Shown here: positions 25,532 through 33,627 of the stretch, one piece after another
Layout of the letters: each line of letters starts with the position of its first letter
Position numbering within the stretch: the first letter of the stretch is position 1
Assembly: GCA_937899245.1 (NCBI GenBank)
Contig: CALDKB010000006.1
Location: 62,001 to 126,000 of the forward strand
Length of the DNA stretch: 64,000 nt
Source: an uncultured Bacteroidales bacterium
Lineage (GTDB): Bacteria > Bacteroidota > Bacteroidia > Bacteroidales > ML635J-15
Reading direction: 5' to 3'
Notes under the pieces: generated by a model
The model's input: the letters and a program-made list of their open reading frames with translations, nothing else
Told to the model about the DNA's origin: nothing
The model's database searches: none
Program-made: the position numbers and the translations under genes

Positions 25532-25652
25532 AAAAACTCGTGCAGAAAAGTGTCAGTATTCGGCAAAAACTCGTGCAGAAAAATGTATGATTTTGTTTAA
25601 AAGTCGTGCAGAAAAGTGTATCTTTGCGGCGAAAAGTCGTGCAGAAAAATGT
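25532..25652 (+). repeat. 33-bp-period direct-repeat array, upstream of DUF4143 copy 2
   Basis: Four units with the core TCGTGCAGAAAARTGT begin at 25538, 25571, 25604 and 25637, exactly 33 bp apart, with unrelated filler between. The last ends 7 bp before the ATG at 25660. A TATCTTTG -7 element at 25619-25626 lies between units 3 and 4, so the array overlaps the promoter and leader. In one frame it encodes an 11-residue repeat with RAEKC. Confidence 0.85.
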
Positions 25653-25659
25653 CAATACT

Positions 25660-26982
25660 ATGGAGAGAATAGGATATAACTTATTGATACAGTGGAAGAG
25701 TAGTAAGAATAGGAAGCCTTTGGTTTTAAATGGTGCCAGACAGGTTGGAAAAACATGGCTACTAAATGAGTTCGCAAAGCGTGAATACAAGAAGAAGGTT
25801 ATGTTTAGTCTCGACCGTCACGAAAAGGCTCGAGAGGTTTTCGTCAATGGCGGAAGCGTGGAACAATTGTTGCGAGCGTTGTCGGCGTTGTCGAATGTTG
25901 ACATTACCCCAAACGATACATTGATAATTCTTGATGAGATTCAAGAATGTCCGCAGGCACTTACTGCCTTGAAATACTTTTGTGAGGATGCGCCCGACAT
26001 ACATATAGCGGTTGCAGGTTCGCTTCTTGGAATATCGTTGCATAAGCAAAGTTCTTTTCCTGTGGGCAAAGTGGACATTATCAGGTTGTATCCGATGAAC
26101 TTTGAGGAATTTCTTCGTGCAGTCGGTCGTGAGCAGATGGCCGATGAGCTTTTGCGTGGCGACTGGTCGGTTATTAATCTTCTGGAAAAGGAATACATCG
26201 ACTTGTTGCGGCAATACTATTATGTGGGCGGAATGCCGGCTGCGGTATTGGCGTATTTGGAAAATGGAGGATTGAAAGATGTCCGCCAAGTTCAAAAAAA
26301 GATTCTCGCCGACTATGAACACGACTTTTCCAAGTATGCTCCACAGAACGAAGTGCCGCGTATCCGTATGGTATGGCAGAGCATTCCGTCGCAATTGGCT
26401 AAGGAAAACAAGAAATTTATATATGGAGCCTTGAAGAAAGGAGCTAGGGCAGCGGCTTTCGAAGTAGCAATACAATGGCTGGTCGATGCTGGTCTTGTGT
26501 ATAAGGTTTGCCGTACAACAGCGGTAAAAATGCCATTGAAGTTTTACGAGGATGCCAATGCTTTCAAGTTGTTTTTGCTGGATGTCGGTCTGATGGGTGC
26601 TATGGTTGATGCACCCGCATCGGCTGTACTTGTTGGCAATGAAATTTTTAGCGAATACAAGGGCGCATTTACCCAATTGTTCGTAGCGGCACAATTGATG
26701 GGGACAGGATTGCCCGTATTTTACCATAGCGCAGAAGATTCGAGGGTAGAACTTGATTTCGTTGTGCAAATAGGTTCTACGGTTTATCCAGTGGAGGCAA
26801 AGTCGGAAGAAAACCTGCAGTCAAAATCGATGAAGACATTTATACAGAACCATCCTGATTTGCGTGGCATACGCCTGTCGATGAAACCGCGTATAAGTCA
26901 AGATTGGTTGGAATGTATCCCATTGTATGCTTTCTGTGAGGAATTTAAGCGGATGCAAGGCGTTGAAACATTTTGTTCGTAG
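25660..26982 (+). CDS. AAA_14/DUF4143 ATPase, copy 2
   Basis: 440 residues from ATG 25660; a longer frame from 25606 only translates the repeat array. Walker A is GARQVGKT (25-32), Walker B LIILDEIQ (88-95), then AGSLLGISLHK and YPMNFEEFLRAVG. The DUF4143 part has LLDVGLMGAMV and ends with RVELDFVVQ...VYPVEAKSEEN, a D...ExK triad that looks intact as a PD-(D/E)XK site. It is therefore a better nuclease candidate than copy 1. It is divergently placed relative to copy 1 with about 600 bp between them. The promoter of the next gene lies inside its 3' end. Confidence 0.85.
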   Translation: MERIGYNLLIQWKSSKNRKPLVLNGARQVGKTWLLNEFAKREYKKKVMFSLDRHEKAREVFVNGGSVEQLLRALSALSNVDITPNDTLIILDEIQECPQALTALKYFCEDAPDIHIAVAGSLLGISLHKQSSFPVGKVDIIRLYPMNFEEFLRAVGREQMADELLRGDWSVINLLEKEYIDLLRQYYYVGGMPAAVLAYLENGGLKDVRQVQKKILADYEHDFSKYAPQNEVPRIRMVWQSIPSQLAKENKKFIYGALKKGARAAAFEVAIQWLVDAGLVYKVCRTTAVKMPLKFYEDANAFKLFLLDVGLMGAMVDAPASAVLVGNEIFSEYKGAFTQLFVAAQLMGTGLPVFYHSAEDSRVELDFVVQIGSTVYPVEAKSEENLQSKSMKTFIQNHPDLRGIRLSMKPRISQDWLECIPLYAFCEEFKRMQGVETFCS

Positions 26983-27002
26983 TGGAAAATAAGTTACCTT
27001 TG
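26973..27002 (+). promoter_or_regulatory. consensus promoter of the 27021 lipoprotein
   Basis: TTG (26973-26975), exactly 19 bp, then TACCTTTG (26995-27002), 18 bp before the ATG at 27021. It overlaps the last codons of the DUF4143 gene. Confidence 0.8.
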
Positions 27003-27020
27003 TGCAAAAATAGAAAGTAT

Positions 27021-27704
27021 ATGAGAAGTTGTGTTTCATATTGTTGTGTCGTTATTCTATCTGCATCGCTGTTTTTCGGCTGCGGAGAATCAAAACAAAC
27101 GAAAGTTGAGGGGGAGGTTCCTGTTGTTGATTCTACGGAAGTTACACAGCAAGATACTGCAGCATCTATTTCGGAAACGGAGAATGTTATAATGGAAATC
27201 TGGGACTCATATATTAAGTCGGATTATTGTGATATTACAGGCGATATCAAAAAGGCACGTACACAGATTAAGAGGGAGGGAGCTAATGTTGCATCTCTTA
27301 CATTGGATGAAGCAAATGCACCTTTGGATATTCCTGATGATGAAGAGTTTTTGCCCCCGACTGTGACAGAAACTTTTGCCTGCTATCCGCTCAAGGATGG
27401 CGGTTGCCTTGTGCTTTGGTACTACGATGCTTCCGAGTGGGGACGCAAGATCTTCGCCGTTTTCAGCTACAAGGACAAGCAGTTGACGAGACTGAAAAAT
27501 AGTTTCCCGTCGTTTTCTGAATATGTTGACAACAATCCTTCTTTTGATTGGGATGAACTTGCAAAGCTTAGCGGAACAGAGGTCGTATATTTCAAGCAGG
27601 ATTGCTGGCCAACAAAGTTCGATTCCGAAGGCTTTGGAATGTCGGAAGGTGGAATGGAAGAAACCTGGTATATGTTTGATGGTAAAGGTTTTGTGAAGAA
27701 ATAA
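27021..27704 (+). CDS. hypothetical lipoprotein
   Basis: 227 residues from ATG 27021, chosen because it follows the promoter and begins a lipoprotein signal (SLFFGC, Cys about residue 21). A Glu/Val/Thr-rich linker follows. The globular part has ETFACYPLKDGGCLVLWYYDASEWGRKIFAVFSYKD and ends with EETWYMFDGKGFVKK; no known domain was recognised. The stop TAA is followed, in the same frame and without any start codon, by a leucine-rich-repeat coding stretch (27705-28457). The gene may therefore once have encoded a longer lipoprotein with an LRR tail, or the LRR gene was fused in from elsewhere. Confidence 0.7.
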   Translation: MRSCVSYCCVVILSASLFFGCGESKQTKVEGEVPVVDSTEVTQQDTAASISETENVIMEIWDSYIKSDYCDITGDIKKARTQIKREGANVASLTLDEANAPLDIPDDEEFLPPTVTETFACYPLKDGGCLVLWYYDASEWGRKIFAVFSYKDKQLTRLKNSFPSFSEYVDNNPSFDWDELAKLSGTEVVYFKQDCWPTKFDSEGFGMSEGGMEETWYMFDGKGFVKK

Positions 27705-28457
27705 AATAGTGGATATGAGGGAAAAAATGAAAATGTAGCAAATGTTATCCGCTATAAGGCTCATTATGTTGTAGAATCGGAATGGATTGACGAAAATTCT
27801 GTCAGCAACGACTTTGACTACGAAAGCAATGAGGGTGTTATTGTCCTGAAAGATGGCGTTACGGAGATTGGCAATGGCGCTTTTACAGATAGTTTTGACA
27901 TTGTTTCCGTTGAAATTCCCAGTACGATTACAACAATCGGAATAGGTGCTTTTGCTTATTCGGCGCTCTCGTCCGTAGTTATTCCCGACTCGGTGACGGA
28001 AATCTGCGAAGGGGCGTTTAATAGTTGCGATGAATTGAAGTCGATATATATTCCCGATTCCGTTACAAAAATCGGCGAAATGGCATTCTATTGCTGCGAA
28101 GGGCTCACATCGCTTGTAATCCCAGATTCTGTAACCGAAATCGGACAGGATGCCTTTAACGATTGCTTTGGGCTAACATCTGTATCAATTCCCCATTCGT
28201 TGACCGAAATCAGCGATAATTTGTTCTGGCAGTGCAAGTCACTTAAAACTGTGGTTATTCCTGATTCTGTGAAGAGGATAGGCAAGACGGCGTTCTGGGG
28301 ATGTTCTGTACTTGAAACTGTGATTATTCCATATTCTGTAACCGAAATTGGTGAAGATGTCTTTGCTGAATGTGATTCTCTTCGCTCAATAGTAATCCCA
28401 AGAGATTTCAAGGATTTGCTGGACGAAAATTTGCGGAATAAACTGGTGGAGAAGTAG
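27705..28457 (+). pseudogene. headless BspA-type LRR coding stretch
   Basis: The frame stays open for 250 codons directly after the TAA at 27702-27704, with no ATG, GTG or TTG before the LRR region begins. It opens with IRYKAHYVVESEWIDENSV and IVLKDGVTEIGNGAF. This matches the segment just after the zinc ribbons of the giant LRR protein (residues about 55-90, IESTWIDENSL and IVLKDGV), so it is a relative that has lost its zinc-ribbon head. Eight LRR units of 23 residues follow. The first internal ATG (27993) would give a 154-residue fragment. It could be expressed only by readthrough or by that internal start. Confidence 0.6.
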
Positions 28458-28508
28458 CACGGTTAACAAATATTTTTCGCCCCAATTTCCGAATTCCGAA
28501 AATTGTCT

Positions 28509-28516
28509 TATCTTTG
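28509..28516 (+). promoter_or_regulatory. promoter -7 element of the arginine deiminase gene
   Basis: TATCTTTG matches TAnnTTTG, 88 bp before the ATG at 28605. The -33 position carries TTTCC rather than TTG. The long leader (about 80 nt) shows no riboswitch I recognise. Confidence 0.5.
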
Positions 28517-28604
28517 CAACCGAGTAGAATTGTCGTCTAAAAACGATGCTTCTGCTTGACGGACAACATCTTGGTTATGTTTTCCGTGGTCTAAAAAATA
28601 ATTT

Positions 28605-29849
28605 ATGGATAACAAGGTTAGACTTTATTCTGAAATAGGAAAACTCAATGCGGTTCTACTTCATCGTCCGGGAATCGAGATTGAGCGTATGACTCCCGAA
28701 AATGCACACGAGGCATTGTACAGCGATATTTTGAACAAAAAGTTGGTCGATGGCGAATATGCCAATTTCGAGGGCGTGCTTTCGCGTTGGACAAAGACTT
28801 ATCAGGTCGTCGATTTACTTGCCGAAGTGCTTAAGAATGAGAATGTAAAGAAAAATCTCGTGGAAACTTCCTGCCGTCTTGACGACTGCGGTTTCCTTTG
28901 CGACGAACTCCTGTCGCACGACGAAAAGACTTTGGCTCGCGAACTCGTTGAGGGCTTTGAATATAGGAGCGGAGTTGACCCCAAGAAGTACGAAAGTGAA
29001 CGCTACATCCTCAAGCCGTTGTACAACCTCTTCTTTACACGCGATGCAGCATCATCTATGTACGATATGCTTCTGATGAACACAATGTCGTTCAAGGTGC
29101 GTATGCGCGAAAACATTATCTACCGTTCTATATTCGAGAACTATTTCGGTTGCGAGTCGATAAATGCTGGCGAGTGGGAACCTACCGCACGCACCGAAGG
29201 CGGTGATGTGCTGATTGCCCGCGATGACACCTTATTCATCGGTAATGGCGTCCGAACCAACAAGAAAGGTATTGAGTTTCTTGCCGAATATTTCAAGGCC
29301 CGCAAGCCAAAATTCAATATTCTTGTTCAGGAATTGCCCGAAACGCCCGAGTCGTTTATTCATCTCGACATGGTGTTCACCTTCCTCGACAAGGACCGTT
29401 GCATGATGTTTGAACCAATCATCCGCAAGAATGCCAAGTATTCGCATTTGCAGACCACACATATAGAGATTGACAATGGCAAGGTAACATATCACCAGAA
29501 GCCTAATTTCCTGCAGGGAGCAAGGGATTTGGGCTTCGACCTAAATCCTGTCGTCTGCGGTGGCGACGATCCTTGGATACAGCAGCGTGAGCAGTGGCAT
29601 AGCGGTGCCAATTTCTTCGCTTTGGGCGAGGGAAAGATTCTTGGCTATGAACGCAACTGGAAGACAATAGAGGCGCTGGATAAGGCCGGTTTTGCCGTTT
29701 TAAAGGCAGCAGACGTTTGCAAGGGTGCTGTCAATATGCACGACTACGAGAAGTTCGTTGTTACATTTGCCGGCAGCGAATTGCCTCGAGGTGGCGGTGG
29801 TGCAAGGTGCATGACGATGCCGATAAATAGAGAAGAAGTGAAGTGGTAA
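28605..29849 (+). CDS. arcA: arginine deiminase
   Basis: 414 residues. The guanidino-group-modifying fold is clear: LNAVLLHRPGIEIERMTPEN at the N-terminus, NLFFTRDAASSM, TARTEGGDVLIA, HLDMVFTFLD and a C-terminal GGGGARCMTMP with the nucleophilic Cys near residue 402. Arginine deiminase converts arginine to citrulline and ammonia and supports ATP formation with downstream enzymes or acid tolerance. The usual partners (ornithine carbamoyltransferase, carbamate kinase) are not adjacent. Its codon use and GC content are higher than those of the accessory genes on both sides, so it is core chromosomal DNA inside the island. Confidence 0.93.
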   Translation: MDNKVRLYSEIGKLNAVLLHRPGIEIERMTPENAHEALYSDILNKKLVDGEYANFEGVLSRWTKTYQVVDLLAEVLKNENVKKNLVETSCRLDDCGFLCDELLSHDEKTLARELVEGFEYRSGVDPKKYESERYILKPLYNLFFTRDAASSMYDMLLMNTMSFKVRMRENIIYRSIFENYFGCESINAGEWEPTARTEGGDVLIARDDTLFIGNGVRTNKKGIEFLAEYFKARKPKFNILVQELPETPESFIHLDMVFTFLDKDRCMMFEPIIRKNAKYSHLQTTHIEIDNGKVTYHQKPNFLQGARDLGFDLNPVVCGGDDPWIQQREQWHSGANFFALGEGKILGYERNWKTIEALDKAGFAVLKAADVCKGAVNMHDYEKFVVTFAGSELPRGGGGARCMTMPINREEVKW

Positions 29850-29953
29850 AGGGATTTACTATTTTCGAATTACGATTTACGATTTTGCTGACAAGATGCA
29901 AAAGGATTTACGATTGACGATTGCCTGGTACTGTCATCTCGGAAGCCTGAGCG

Positions 29954-30006
29954 CACATGCGATACGGAACGGGGAGCGTTGTAGCGGTCGGCTATCCGTG
30001 ATCTCC
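29954..30006. repeat. dispersed repeat related to 38266-38421
   Basis: GCGATACGGAACGGGGAGCG with flanks recurs at 38292-38311 with one mismatch in that core. The surrounding gap 29850-30288 also holds several GGATTTACGA-type units and no gene. Confidence 0.6.
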
Positions 30007-30026
30007 TAAAGGGATTTACGAATTAG

Positions 30027-30055
30027 AGGAATGTCCGATTTGCATTCCTTTTTTT
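30027..30055 (+). terminator. intrinsic terminator
   Basis: Stem AGGAATG (30027-30033) with CATTCCT (30043-30049), then a run of seven T. It separates the arginine deiminase unit from the DUF262 gene. Confidence 0.7.
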
Positions 30056-30167
30056 GCATAAATTTTTCTCAATATACATTTACATATCTCCAAATTTTGT
30101 AAATTAGCACCGAAAAAATGTAATCTTGTAGAACGATGTAAATTATGCGAATGGTTTAAATATATTA

Positions 30168-30240
30168 TTGAAATCAGAGCAATAATTATAAATTTGCAAG
30201 GTCATTATCTTCCGATTCTGTTTTACGGACTTCGGCAGAG
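30168..30240 (+). promoter_or_regulatory. promoter and 57-bp duplicated leader, copy 1
   Basis: TTG (30168-30170), an 18-bp spacer, then TAAATTTG (30189-30196). From 30184 to 30240 the sequence is identical to 32357-32413, covering the -7 element and the first 35-40 transcribed bases. It lies 48 bp before the DUF262 gene. Confidence 0.8.
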
Positions 30241-30288
30241 TTTGGAAAAAGTTAAAAATTAGAAGTCAATTTTAGAAAAAAACATACT

Positions 30289-32259
30289 ATGGCAAATTCA
30301 AAAGAAAACTTAAAATCATTGTCTGAAATTTTTTCAGATACGGTAAATTTTGTAGTCCCTGATTATCAGAGAGGTTATTCTTGGGGTCCAGAACAGTTAG
30401 ATGATTTGTGGGAGGATTTGGAAAATCTTACAGAATCGAGAGTTCATTATACGGGGATGTTTACTTTCTGTAAAAGTGAAAAAGGGAAAAATACCTATGA
30501 AATTGTGGATGGACAACAGCGAATGACAACTCTAATTATTCTTATAAATGAGCTTCTTTCTCGAATTAACGGTGGAATTTCGGGGGGCAAAAAAGTGGAG
30601 TATTATAAGGAAAAATATCTTTATAGTAATCTATATGGTACACTGGAGTTAGAATATAAATTCCAGTATAGCGTTGATAATCCTAGCGATATGTATTTTA
30701 AGACTGTTATTCTTGGTCAAAAAGATACGGGGGCATTTTCCCAGCCTGAAAATACTCTATATACGAGAAATCTTTCTTTCGCTAAAAAGTATTTCAAGGA
30801 GAAAATAGAAAAATATGATCAGAATAAATTGTCCGAATTATTCTTGAAGGTAACTGAACGCTTGAAATTTAATGAATATATAATAGATGATATAAATGAT
30901 GTCTATGTTACCTTTGAAACGATGAATAACCGAGGTAAAGGGCTTTCTACATTAGAACTTCTGAAGAATCGTCTTATTTATCTTTCAACATTATACTGGG
31001 ATTTAGACCCTGTATGCGAAAATGGCGAAGATACTCAACATTTAGAACATCAACGTCAGATACGTCACCGCAATGTAGTTGCGTTAAGGACTCATATCAA
31101 TAATACATGGAAAACGATTTATGAGTATTTAGGTAAAAGTTCCGAAAAACTCCTTAACGACGATACGTTCTTAAAAGATCATTGGATTATGTATTTTAGA
31201 TACGACAGAAGTGCATCAAAGGTCTTTCGAAAAGATTTACTTTCTAATTATTTTACCGCGAAAAGAGTTCTTTCTGGGCAATTAAGCATTGGCGAAGTTG
31301 ATGAATATGTATGTAATTTGCAAGCCAGTGTTGTTGTATGGTATAATATAAATTGCCCCAGTGAATCAACTATAGATGATGAACAGAAAAAGAAATTGAT
31401 TAGATTGAATAGGGTTGGGTTAGGGTACTTTAAACCGCTTTTGATGGCTGCATATTTGAAATCGTACAATGATATGACGGGACTAATAGATGCGTGTGAG
31501 AGGTATCGCTTTTTAGTAATGGTTGTTACTGAACGAAGGTCTAATACTAGAGATTCTCATTTTTATAAAATGGCAAATGATTATTTTAAATCATCTGATA
31601 ATAAATCCATAAATCTAACAGATGATGTTGTTAGACAAACAAATGATTGGACAGATATATCCAATTTTGTAAAAAATTCTGTAGATCGTTATAAGCGCGA
31701 TATGGGATTTTATAAATGGAAAGGAATTAGGTATTTCTTGTATGAATATGAAAAATATTTGCAGTCGGATAACGAAGAGAAAGTCGATTGGAAAATGGTA
31801 GAAAAGAATCAGAACGATAAAATTACTATAGAACATGTATTTCCTCAGACTGCCGATGATCCATATTGGACAGAGAGATTTGGCGATAGCGTTTTATTGC
31901 ATTCATTAGGAAATCTATTGTTGTTAAGTAGAAGTAAAAATTCAGAACTACAGAATCATCCTTTTAATAAAAAGAAAAAGACAAGTCGTGATGAGAATGG
32001 CAATATTGTGTACAATGGTTATGATACAGGATCTCATAGTGAGATATATGTAGCGAATGAGTACGAAGAATGGACTCCGTCGGCTATACAAGACCGAGGA
32101 AAAAAGATGTTAGAATTTTTGAAAGTTCATTGGAACATTAATCATGATTTTACAGATGATGAAGTAAAAAAACTGCTAAATTTGTCAGGAGAGAAGCCTA
32201 TTGTATATGAAGGTCAGGATAATGAGCCTGGGTTGATTTCTGAAGATGACGATGATTAA
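30289..32259 (+). CDS. DUF262-DUF1524 (GmrSD-like) protein
   Basis: 656 residues. The N-terminal DUF262 domain has VPDYQRGYSWG (23-33), TGMFTF and IVDGQQRMTTL (72-82), the DGQQR signature of this ParB-like NTPase/nuclease fold. The C-terminal DUF1524 domain has ITIEHVFPQ (about 512-520) and LGNLLLLSRSKNSELQN, the His-Asn core of an HNH-like nuclease. This is the layout of GmrSD-type type IV restriction enzymes, which cut modified phage DNA, and of SspE/BrxU relatives. The C-terminus is acidic (SEDDDD). It has its own promoter and a strong terminator (32288), so it is monocistronic even though the next gene has the same leader. Confidence 0.88.
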   Translation: MANSKENLKSLSEIFSDTVNFVVPDYQRGYSWGPEQLDDLWEDLENLTESRVHYTGMFTFCKSEKGKNTYEIVDGQQRMTTLIILINELLSRINGGISGGKKVEYYKEKYLYSNLYGTLELEYKFQYSVDNPSDMYFKTVILGQKDTGAFSQPENTLYTRNLSFAKKYFKEKIEKYDQNKLSELFLKVTERLKFNEYIIDDINDVYVTFETMNNRGKGLSTLELLKNRLIYLSTLYWDLDPVCENGEDTQHLEHQRQIRHRNVVALRTHINNTWKTIYEYLGKSSEKLLNDDTFLKDHWIMYFRYDRSASKVFRKDLLSNYFTAKRVLSGQLSIGEVDEYVCNLQASVVVWYNINCPSESTIDDEQKKKLIRLNRVGLGYFKPLLMAAYLKSYNDMTGLIDACERYRFLVMVVTERRSNTRDSHFYKMANDYFKSSDNKSINLTDDVVRQTNDWTDISNFVKNSVDRYKRDMGFYKWKGIRYFLYEYEKYLQSDNEEKVDWKMVEKNQNDKITIEHVFPQTADDPYWTERFGDSVLLHSLGNLLLLSRSKNSELQNHPFNKKKKTSRDENGNIVYNGYDTGSHSEIYVANEYEEWTPSAIQDRGKKMLEFLKVHWNINHDFTDDEVKKLLNLSGEKPIVYEGQDNEPGLISEDDDD

Positions 32260-32287
32260 TTTGTATATTAGACGAACATTAATCTTT

Positions 32288-32330
32288 GGTTTTCCCCGGA
32301 ATACGCAAGTTTTTTCGGGGAAAACCTTTG
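32288..32330 (+). terminator. strong intrinsic terminator after the DUF262 gene
   Basis: An 11-bp perfect stem (GGTTTTCCCCG at 32288-32298 with CGGGGAAAACC at 32316-32326) is followed by TTTG. Confidence 0.75.
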
Positions 32331-32340
32331 TGCCTATAAA

Positions 32341-32413
32341 TTGCGGTATTCGGAAAAATTATAAATTTGCAAGGTCATTATCTTCCGATTCTGTTTTACG
32401 GACTTCGGCAGAG
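32341..32413 (+). promoter_or_regulatory. promoter and 57-bp duplicated leader, copy 2
   Basis: TTG (32341-32343), 18 bp, TAAATTTG (32362-32369), then the same leader as at 30184-30240. The spacing to the following ATG (51 bp) almost equals that of copy 1 (48 bp), and both share TTAGAAGTC near the start codon. Confidence 0.8.
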
Positions 32414-32464
32414 GAGGGGGGGGGATGATGGAAGAATGTTAAATTAGAAGTCGCTTAAAATCTT

Positions 32465-33577
32465 ATGACACAAACAATATTCAGATGTTACGATACTTCA
32501 ACTAGAAAAAATGGTATTCCTATTTCTACAATAGTAGGAAATGGCATTTTTGATTTGATAGGCACGAACGAACCTTGCCAGACTAAAAGTCTCGGATATG
32601 TACTTGCAAGGTCTGAAAATGCAATGAAGAGTTTTCTTAAATGCATATATGGGAAGAAGAATAGGAAAGTTGCGAAATTGATGGATGATAAATATTCAAT
32701 TGACTGTGAATTAATGCTTCCTAAGGCTGATGGTAATAGTAGGCTAAGAGCAGACATCGTTATTAACTTTCCACAAAACAAGACCGTGATAATTGTGGAA
32801 GCCAAAACTGTGAAAAATAAATGCAATGTGAACGATGCAATATCACAAGGAATTAATTACGCAACACTGATGCGTGATAATAATCTTATTGATAAAGAAA
32901 CTTTTGATAACAAGATAGTTGTCGGGTTGACAAATGATGACGAATGTTGTCCGTCAGGCAAAGTAATAAAATGGAGCGATATTATAAATTCGTTTGACAA
33001 TATAGATGATTATTTGGTAACCGATTATAAAAATTATTTGTTGAAAAATTCTAGATTTATGAATTATTATGATGTAGAAGTGTTGTCGATATCAGCACAG
33101 TATACGATAAAAGGTGTGGAGCAAGTGGGAGTTTATGAGTGTCCTGCAAGTTATAGCAGAGGTAAACGCAGACCTTTATATATGGCTTTTCGTGGAGAAG
33201 GAGGTCGTGTTGATACTTTATATAAGGTGTCAGAATTGAAGAAGATGCCAATTGAAGGAGAAGAGTATAAAAAGATAAAGTTGAATATTGCTCACGAAAT
33301 ATCAGACAAAATCGATAAATATAAGGAAATTGTTGCCCATGATATTAATGACGAGGAAGAAAAGTGGGTTTTTATACTGGACATTGAGAAATCTATAAAA
33401 CTTCCAAATCCAGTCGTTTGCGAAAGGAATAACTCGAATGAAGATAAAAGTCATGGGTTGTCTGATTATTTCAGTTCTCCAGAAGAAAATGACAAGTATA
33501 AAGATGTCGTTGAGAGTGATAAAGTAGTTGTTTTTAAGACTAAAAAATCTCAAAAAGATAATGATACAGAAAAATGA
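32465..33577 (+). CDS. PD-(D/E)XK nuclease-like protein of unknown family
   Basis: 370 residues. Residues about 75-115 read CELMLPKADGNSRLRADIVI then KTVIIVEAKTVKNK, a D-(about 15)-ExK core typical of PD-(D/E)XK enzymes; an upstream Glu (CELML) could be the first acidic residue. I recognise no named family. The C-terminal half is charged and includes a segment LYKVSELKKMPIEGEEYKKIK that might be a DNA- or protein-binding module. It shares its promoter-leader with the DUF262 gene immediately upstream, so the two are likely expressed under the same conditions. This is a candidate second nuclease of a two-gene system; that is inference. Confidence 0.7.
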   Translation: MTQTIFRCYDTSTRKNGIPISTIVGNGIFDLIGTNEPCQTKSLGYVLARSENAMKSFLKCIYGKKNRKVAKLMDDKYSIDCELMLPKADGNSRLRADIVINFPQNKTVIIVEAKTVKNKCNVNDAISQGINYATLMRDNNLIDKETFDNKIVVGLTNDDECCPSGKVIKWSDIINSFDNIDDYLVTDYKNYLLKNSRFMNYYDVEVLSISAQYTIKGVEQVGVYECPASYSRGKRRPLYMAFRGEGGRVDTLYKVSELKKMPIEGEEYKKIKLNIAHEISDKIDKYKEIVAHDINDEEEKWVFILDIEKSIKLPNPVVCERNNSNEDKSHGLSDYFSSPEENDKYKDVVESDKVVVFKTKKSQKDNDTEK

Positions 33578-33627
33578 ATTAACTCATAAAGTGTTGCTAA
33601 ACAGATAATAAACAAAACAATTTCATT

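Noticed and set aside
25532..25652. CRISPR array
   Set aside because: Only four repeats of 12-16 bp with about 17-bp fillers at a 33-bp period, directly in front of a start codon; no cas genes and no spacer-length pattern of a CRISPR.
25762..26769. 335-residue minus-strand ORF
   Set aside because: Lies entirely antisense to the DUF4143 ATPase, which has full Walker motifs; the composition (His, Cys, Lys rich) is typical of a shadow frame.
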